DNA from: Ruminococcus sp.
Lineage (GTDB): Bacteria; Bacillota; Clostridia; Oscillospirales; Ruminococcaceae
Length of the DNA stretch: 64,000 bases
Reading direction: 5' to 3'
Assembly (NCBI GenBank): GCA_017470905.1
Contig: JAFUXL010000031.1
Span: 62,001 to 126,000 of the forward strand
Positions 60,198 to 64,000 of the stretch are shown here, piece after piece; position 1 is the first letter of the stretch, and each line of letters starts with the position of its first letter. Under the pieces are notes generated by a model. It searched no databases. It had not been told where the DNA came from and saw nothing but the letters and a program-made list of their open reading frames with translations. The translations under genes were made by a program, and so were the position numbers.

Positions 60198-61238
60198 ATG
60201 AAAAAATCTAAAACAAATATAGTGGTTCTTATTTTGCTTATACTGGCTTATGCCGTTCTTTGGTTCATTCAGTTCACCGTATCGGGCAGAGAAAATTCGG
60301 ATGCAGGACAGATTATGGGAATTGTCGGCAGTGCTATGGAAAATCCCGAATTTCCCAATCAGTTCAAATCCCAGATGGGTGAAGTCATGGGCAGTATCGG
60401 AAAAAATTTCCTGCATACCGATACATCGGGCGCAAGCGGAATTATTGCGCAGTTTCTTTCACTCGTAACCGTCCTCCTCGTAATCACATCAAAGAAAGCA
60501 GGCTTCATAGCCTCCGTAGTGCTTAACGGCGCAAACAGTATATATACCCTTATTTACGGCGTTATCATCAGAGGAAACACAGGTGCGCTCCCTGGCGTTG
60601 TTATCCCGATAGTATGCATTCTGACAAATACAATACTCTTCTTCTACATAAACAAGACCGTAAAAATGCACGAAGAGCTTAACGAAAGCTACGAACAGGC
60701 TATCGAAAATAACCGTATCATTCAGGAAAAGGACGAAGTTCTTTCCTACCTTGCATATTATGACCGTCTCACACAGATGCCCAACAGACACCTCTTCATG
60801 GACAATCTTGAAGGACGTGTTACAAACAGCGAAGAGCATACCGTTATATATGCAAATATAGACAATTTCAGAAATATCAACGATACGTTCGGTCACAGTG
60901 TCGGCGATGAGCTGCTCGTTAAATTCGCACAGAGAATTGAGGGCTTGTGCGGCGAGGAAATTTTCTCCGCAAAGATAGGCGGCGACGAGTTCGGATTTAT
61001 CCTCCCGGCTGAATACAAGCAGAATGATATAATAGACTTTATCGGCAAGCTTCAGGGAGTGTTCGGCGAGGCTATCGAGTTAAAGGGTACTCGTTTTTCA
61101 CTTACCGCAAGCTTCGGCGCAGCCTCATTCCCGGCAGATGCAGGCAGCTCGGAGGATTTGTTCAGATGTGCCGAGACTGCTATGTTCGCCGCAAAGACAA
61201 ACGGCAAAAATCAGCTCTGTTTCTACATAGCAAGATAA
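60198..61238 (+). CDS. Membrane diguanylate cyclase
   Basis: 346 residues: helix near 7-27, a short extracellular loop, three further helices (about 76-155), a coiled linker and a GGDEF domain with an intact site (AKIGGDEFGFILP) and DNFRNINDTFGHSVGDELL. It should make c-di-GMP. Membership in the kinase-VWA operon suggests that this cyclase is an output or input of that module. Confidence 0.9.
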   Translation: MKKSKTNIVVLILLILAYAVLWFIQFTVSGRENSDAGQIMGIVGSAMENPEFPNQFKSQMGEVMGSIGKNFLHTDTSGASGIIAQFLSLVTVLLVITSKKAGFIASVVLNGANSIYTLIYGVIIRGNTGALPGVVIPIVCILTNTILFFYINKTVKMHEELNESYEQAIENNRIIQEKDEVLSYLAYYDRLTQMPNRHLFMDNLEGRVTNSEEHTVIYANIDNFRNINDTFGHSVGDELLVKFAQRIEGLCGEEIFSAKIGGDEFGFILPAEYKQNDIIDFIGKLQGVFGEAIELKGTRFSLTASFGAASFPADAGSSEDLFRCAETAMFAAKTNGKNQLCFYIAR

Positions 61239-61261
61239 TTTAAATTATAATAAAAAACACC

Positions 61262-61337
61262 GTTCCTCCGTCACGGACGGGGGGAACAAAGAAAAAACAT
61301 AAAAATTTGTACATTATTTCAAAATGCTCATTTACAG
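61262..61337 (+). repeat. Hairpin-plus-tail repeat, copy 7
   Basis: Hairpin GTTCCTCCGTC / GACGGGGGGAAC, then tail (AAAAAACATAAAAATTTG, ACATTATTTCAAAATGCT). It lies ahead of the Q/N-rich gene. A further hairpin, CCGCAG / CTGCGG, sits at 61351-61374. Confidence 0.75.
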
Positions 61338-61405
61338 TATAAAAAATAAACCGCAGAGGCTTATGCTCCTGCGGATATATAATAATGTGAAAGGAAGGTT
61401 GTTTT

Positions 61406-62716
61406 ATGGACATAAATTCAATTTACAATACTGCAAAAGCCATGATAGACCGTGTTAAGGCGCAGAGACCCGATGCCGTTTCAGACGATGCCGCACTGTG
61501 CCTTATCATCACAGATGATATGGAGCTTTTTACGGGCATAAGCGGTATAAAGGTCACGGAGGACGAGGTGATTACCGTGAGCGCAGAGGATAATGCAATA
61601 ATGTCAATGATAATCGCCCAGAAGCTTGAAGCATCGCAGATGATAACAGTTTCTTTCTCGGATTACGGCATATGCATACCCGATGAAGAGAGCCTTGAAC
61701 TGCTGTTCCGTGCAAGCGACTCGAATTACAATTGCAGCGTCGTTATATCGCATGACAAGGCTATCCCTGCACAGGAAGCGGAGAATTTCGATGTAAATTC
61801 CGTCGTTCAGGAGGACAGCGTGCAGAATGAAGAGCCTGCACCCTCTCCCTTTGCAGATGAATTTGACAGCTCCGATTTCAATTCGGGATTTGATTTTGAC
61901 AGCGTAACTCCCGACCAGCCCGTGCAGACGCTCGGAAGTCCTGCGGACTTTGTGTCAAATATCACTCAGGATACGAACAATCCGTTCTATGAAGCTCCCT
62001 CGGACGCTCCTGCCGCAGAAGAGCCTGTCTCGCTCAACAATATGCCCGAATATAATGCGCAGCCGCAGCAGGGTTATATGTATCAGCAGGGCGCAGGCAG
62101 TCAGATGAACAGCGGCTATCCCAACCAGTATCAGCAGCCTGTTCAGGGCTATCCTCAGCAGAATATGCAGATGATGAACGGTCAGTATGTACAGCAGCCC
62201 GTCAACCCCTACGGTCAGCCCGTAAATCCCTACGGTCAGCCCATGAACAATCAGGGTATGCAAATGCAGCAGGGAGGATATATGAACGGATACTATCAGC
62301 CGCAGTATCCCCAGCAGCCCGTAAACGGCGGCTATTACAACAACGGCATGAATTCGGGTCAGTTCTCACAGGGCATGAATTCAAACCAGTACGGACAGAG
62401 TATGCAGTATCAGCGCAATTCCGTAATGGTATCGAGCATGATAAATTCTGGCGGAAAATCCTCGGCTTTCAGAAAAAGGCTTAACAATTACATCAACGAT
62501 GACAGCAATGACGAGGCTGAAGCTCCTGCTCCCGCAACGACAACCAACAGCAGTCAGTTAAATCAGGTGCAGTCAAATGCAAGCAAGGTGGCGCAGAATA
62601 TGCAGTCGGGCAAAGCACCCTCCATTGACGAGATGATGAAGGATGCAAAGAAACAGAAAAAAGTCGCAAAGGTAAATTCCGATTTCAAGAAGAAAATGAA
62701 AGACATGGGATTATAA
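61406..62716 (+). CDS. Q/N/G/Y-rich low-complexity protein with ordered N-terminal domain
   Basis: 436 residues, not recognised as a family. The first 120 residues look globular (IYNTAKAMIDRVKAQRP, TDDMELFTGISGIKVTEDEV). An acidic linker (about 120-210) leads into about 130 residues of Gln, Asn, Gly, Tyr, Pro and Met with degenerate repeats (QQPVNPYGQPVNPYGQP), prion-like in composition. The C-terminus (about 350-436) is charged and helical (SIDEMMKDAKKQKKVAKVN). No signal peptide or membrane helix, so cytosolic. GGAAGG ribosome site. It may drive assembly or phase separation; that is inference. Confidence 0.75.
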   Translation: MDINSIYNTAKAMIDRVKAQRPDAVSDDAALCLIITDDMELFTGISGIKVTEDEVITVSAEDNAIMSMIIAQKLEASQMITVSFSDYGICIPDEESLELLFRASDSNYNCSVVISHDKAIPAQEAENFDVNSVVQEDSVQNEEPAPSPFADEFDSSDFNSGFDFDSVTPDQPVQTLGSPADFVSNITQDTNNPFYEAPSDAPAAEEPVSLNNMPEYNAQPQQGYMYQQGAGSQMNSGYPNQYQQPVQGYPQQNMQMMNGQYVQQPVNPYGQPVNPYGQPMNNQGMQMQQGGYMNGYYQPQYPQQPVNGGYYNNGMNSGQFSQGMNSNQYGQSMQYQRNSVMVSSMINSGGKSSAFRKRLNNYINDDSNDEAEAPAPATTTNSSQLNQVQSNASKVAQNMQSGKAPSIDEMMKDAKKQKKVAKVNSDFKKKMKDMGL

Positions 62717-62721
62717 AAAAC

Positions 62722-62751
62722 AAACGGGACTGTAAAAAGTCCCGTTTTTAT
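62722..62751 (+). terminator. Terminator of the Q/N-rich gene
   Basis: AAACGGGACT / AGTCCCGTTT stem followed by TTTA. Confidence 0.85.
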
Positions 62752-62785
62752 TATATAAAAAGCTGCCGCAGATGTGCGGCAGCTT
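62751..62785 (-). terminator. Terminator of the small membrane-protein gene
   Basis: AAGCTGCCGCA / TGCGGCAGCTT stem; on the minus strand it is followed by TTTTATATAA. Confidence 0.85.
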
Positions 62786-62795
62786 AAGCTTTTTA

Positions 62796-63326
62796 TTACT
62801 TTATTACGATACTTCCGCCCGACCAGTTTGAGCTTATCTTACCGTAGAGCCTTCCCATAAACTTGGTCTTTGATGTCTTGAAGAATGTCCAGATGAGGAA
62901 AGAAACCAGAATTGTCATGCAGGCAGCAATAACTATTCCTATTACCATTTTCTCTTTGAGGACAATAAGGCAGACTGCCCATATTATAACAGCAGCGACC
63001 AGCATCATCGGGAGACAGAAATTCACAAACGACCTGTTCTTTACCTTAATGTACTGCTGTACGTCTTTAAGGGAGAGATTTTCGGAATAACGTGCGATAA
63101 AGGAATCGGGTCTTGCCCAGTTGCAGAACTGCTTTATGCTCTCAAACTTCATAGAAAAGTCCTGTCCGGTAGAAGTAACACGATAATTCACATTAATACC
63201 TCCGCTGCCCTGTTCAGTTCCCATAATATGAACCACAGTGCCTGCTTCAGCCTGTCTCGGAACTGTTTTGGTGACAAGAAACTTCCTGTCAACAGCGTCC
63301 TGAATATCGTTAAGTAAATATGTCAT
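62796..63326 (-). CDS. Small membrane protein, unknown function
   Basis: 176 residues. A soluble N-terminal half (about 1-100) with Gly-rich beta pattern (GTVVHIMGTEQGSGGINVNY), two membrane helices (about 103-122 and 126-150) and a short charged tail. I recognise no family. GGAGT ribosome site and a good promoter (63427-63455); single gene convergent with the Q/N-rich gene. Confidence 0.75.
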   Translation of the reverse strand: MTYLLNDIQDAVDRKFLVTKTVPRQAEAGTVVHIMGTEQGSGGINVNYRVTSTGQDFSMKFESIKQFCNWARPDSFIARYSENLSLKDVQQYIKVKNRSFVNFCLPMMLVAAVIIWAVCLIVLKEKMVIGIVIAACMTILVSFLIWTFFKTSKTKFMGRLYGKISSNWSGGSIVIK

Positions 63327-63426
63327 AAAAAAACTCCTTCACTATTTTTTATGATTTCACACCATGTATCTCGTAATTAAAACCCGCAGCAGATATTACG
63401 AAACGTAAAATCTATCTTCATTAACG

Positions 63427-63455
63427 ATTATAACATACTTTTCAGCAAATATCAA
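63427..63455 (-). promoter_or_regulatory. Promoter of the small membrane-protein gene
   Basis: TTGATA (63450-63455), 17 bases, TATAAT (63427-63432) on the minus strand. Confidence 0.8.
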
Positions 63456-63807
63456 GTGTTTTTGCGAAAAAATAAAACATAAAAAAGGCTTATATGCATA
63501 GAATTTTTTCTGAATATTTCCGGATAATTTATGATTATTGCACAAGACTTACGGTATATTGGCAAAATCTGGGAGTGAACAAGTAAATGCAAAAAACTTT
63601 TTTACAAAAAATTTAAAAATTCTGGTGCGCATATCGGTTCAATTTTGCTTCTATAATATATTCACGTAATAAATATATTATTTTTTTATTGATAATATAT
63701 ATTTTTATAATTTATCAATGCGGCTTGGGGAACAGTGTTTTTATTATATTTAATGGTTTTATTTGCCCGGTCATAAAAATAAATTCGGCAAAATAATGAA
63801 AGGCATA

Positions 63808-63836
63808 TTGCATTTTACTTTCTTATGTGTTAAAAT
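63808..63836 (+). promoter_or_regulatory. Promoter of the last, cut-off gene
   Basis: TTGCAT (63808-63813), 17 bases, TAAAAT (63831-63836), 31 bases before the ATG. Confidence 0.7.
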
Positions 63837-63867
63837 GTAATACGGACAAAAAATATAAAAGGAGAAA

Positions 63868-64000
63868 ATGATGAGTAATTTCAGAAAACAACACATGGCT
63901 ATCCAATGGAACGATATTGTCGGCAGCGACTCGTATGAGCCTGCCGTCAATGCCTCATTGCAGGAAAAATCATCTATTGTCGGGCGGGTGGGTCTTATGA
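63868..64000 (+). CDS. Gene cut by window end; possibly ThrE-type exporter
   Basis: Starts ATG-ATG at 63868/63871 after AAAGGAG and stays open to the last base. About 44 residues are visible (MSNFRKQHMAIQWNDIVG ... SSIVGRVGLM). The end EKSSIVGRVGLM recalls the region before the first conserved motif of threonine/serine exporter-family proteins, but too little is present to assign it. Confidence 0.35.
   Translation, partial: MMSNFRKQHMAIQWNDIVGSDSYEPAVNASLQEKSSIVGRVGLM

Larger units (their letters stand above)
63327..63867. other. AT-rich divergent intergenic region
   Basis: 540 bases between divergent genes. It holds the two promoters listed separately and very AT-rich sequence around 63650-63720 (ATATTATTTTTTTATTGATA). 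No coding frame, RNA or repeat from the known families is seen. Confidence 0.6.

Overview
The window looks like chromosome from a cellulolytic, low-to-medium GC Gram-positive anaerobe of the Ruminococcus type (Firmicutes, Oscillospiraceae). The grounds are a secreted GH5 glucanase with a C-terminal dockerin, a GH3 beta-glucosidase in the permuted domain order known from ruminococci, a GH43 enzyme, a SpoIIM homologue, the MurT/GatD pair of Gram-positive cell walls, strong AGGAGG-type ribosome sites, several TTG/GTG starts and many near-consensus TTGACA-17-TATAAT promoters. No rRNA, tRNA, phage, insertion sequence or CRISPR array is visible.

Layout. 1-4.4 kb: end of a folate gene, mltG, a U32/TrhP-type protein and a Thr-rich lipoprotein. 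4.4-15.6 kb: plant-glycan functions (GH5-dockerin, GH3, GH43), with a membrane GGDEF protein coupled to an orphan sugar-binding lipoprotein and an SPFH/zinc-ribbon protein. 15.6-24.2 kb: a long minus-strand run, cinA-ribD-ribE-MORN-MORN-ribBA-ribH-HAD-metallopeptidase-GH43, in which two paralogous MORN-repeat proteins sit inside the riboflavin genes. 24.2-28.2 kb: EF-G-like GTPase and MATE transporter. 28.6-38 kb: envelope genes (murT-gatD, GH25 lysozyme, TraX-like, HD protein, uppP, DUF624, spoIIM) and proC. 38.3-46.4 kb: radical SAM protein, a DUF2325-DUF3793 pair behind a palindromic operator, a DD-carboxypeptidase-like protein lacking its catalytic motifs, an amidase, phosphofructokinase and a GGDEF-EAL protein. 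46.5-56.4 kb: two-component system, metallophosphoesterase, an 18-residue Cys-rich peptide facing an HMA protein, a tandem HD-GYP protein, glmS, and a second solute-binding-protein/GGDEF pair. 57-64 kb: an operon of LRR protein, protein kinase, VWA protein and GGDEF protein, then a Q/N-rich protein, a small membrane protein and a gene cut by the window end.

Three themes stand out. (1) A repeat of about 93 bp, nine copies at six loci plus two GC-armed relatives, folds into nested stems whose sequences differ between copies while pairing is mostly kept. The nine main copies all sit in 5' leaders, always in gene orientation, ending directly at the Shine-Dalgarno sequence. This is the best candidate for an undescribed RNA element. 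(2) Cyclic-di-GMP genes are dense (four GGDEF proteins, one with EAL, plus one HD-GYP), and two GGDEF membrane proteins are each paired with a transporter-less sugar-binding lipoprotein, suggesting extracellular sugar sensing. (3) A second repeat family joins a variable GC hairpin to a conserved AT-rich tail, again mostly upstream of genes.
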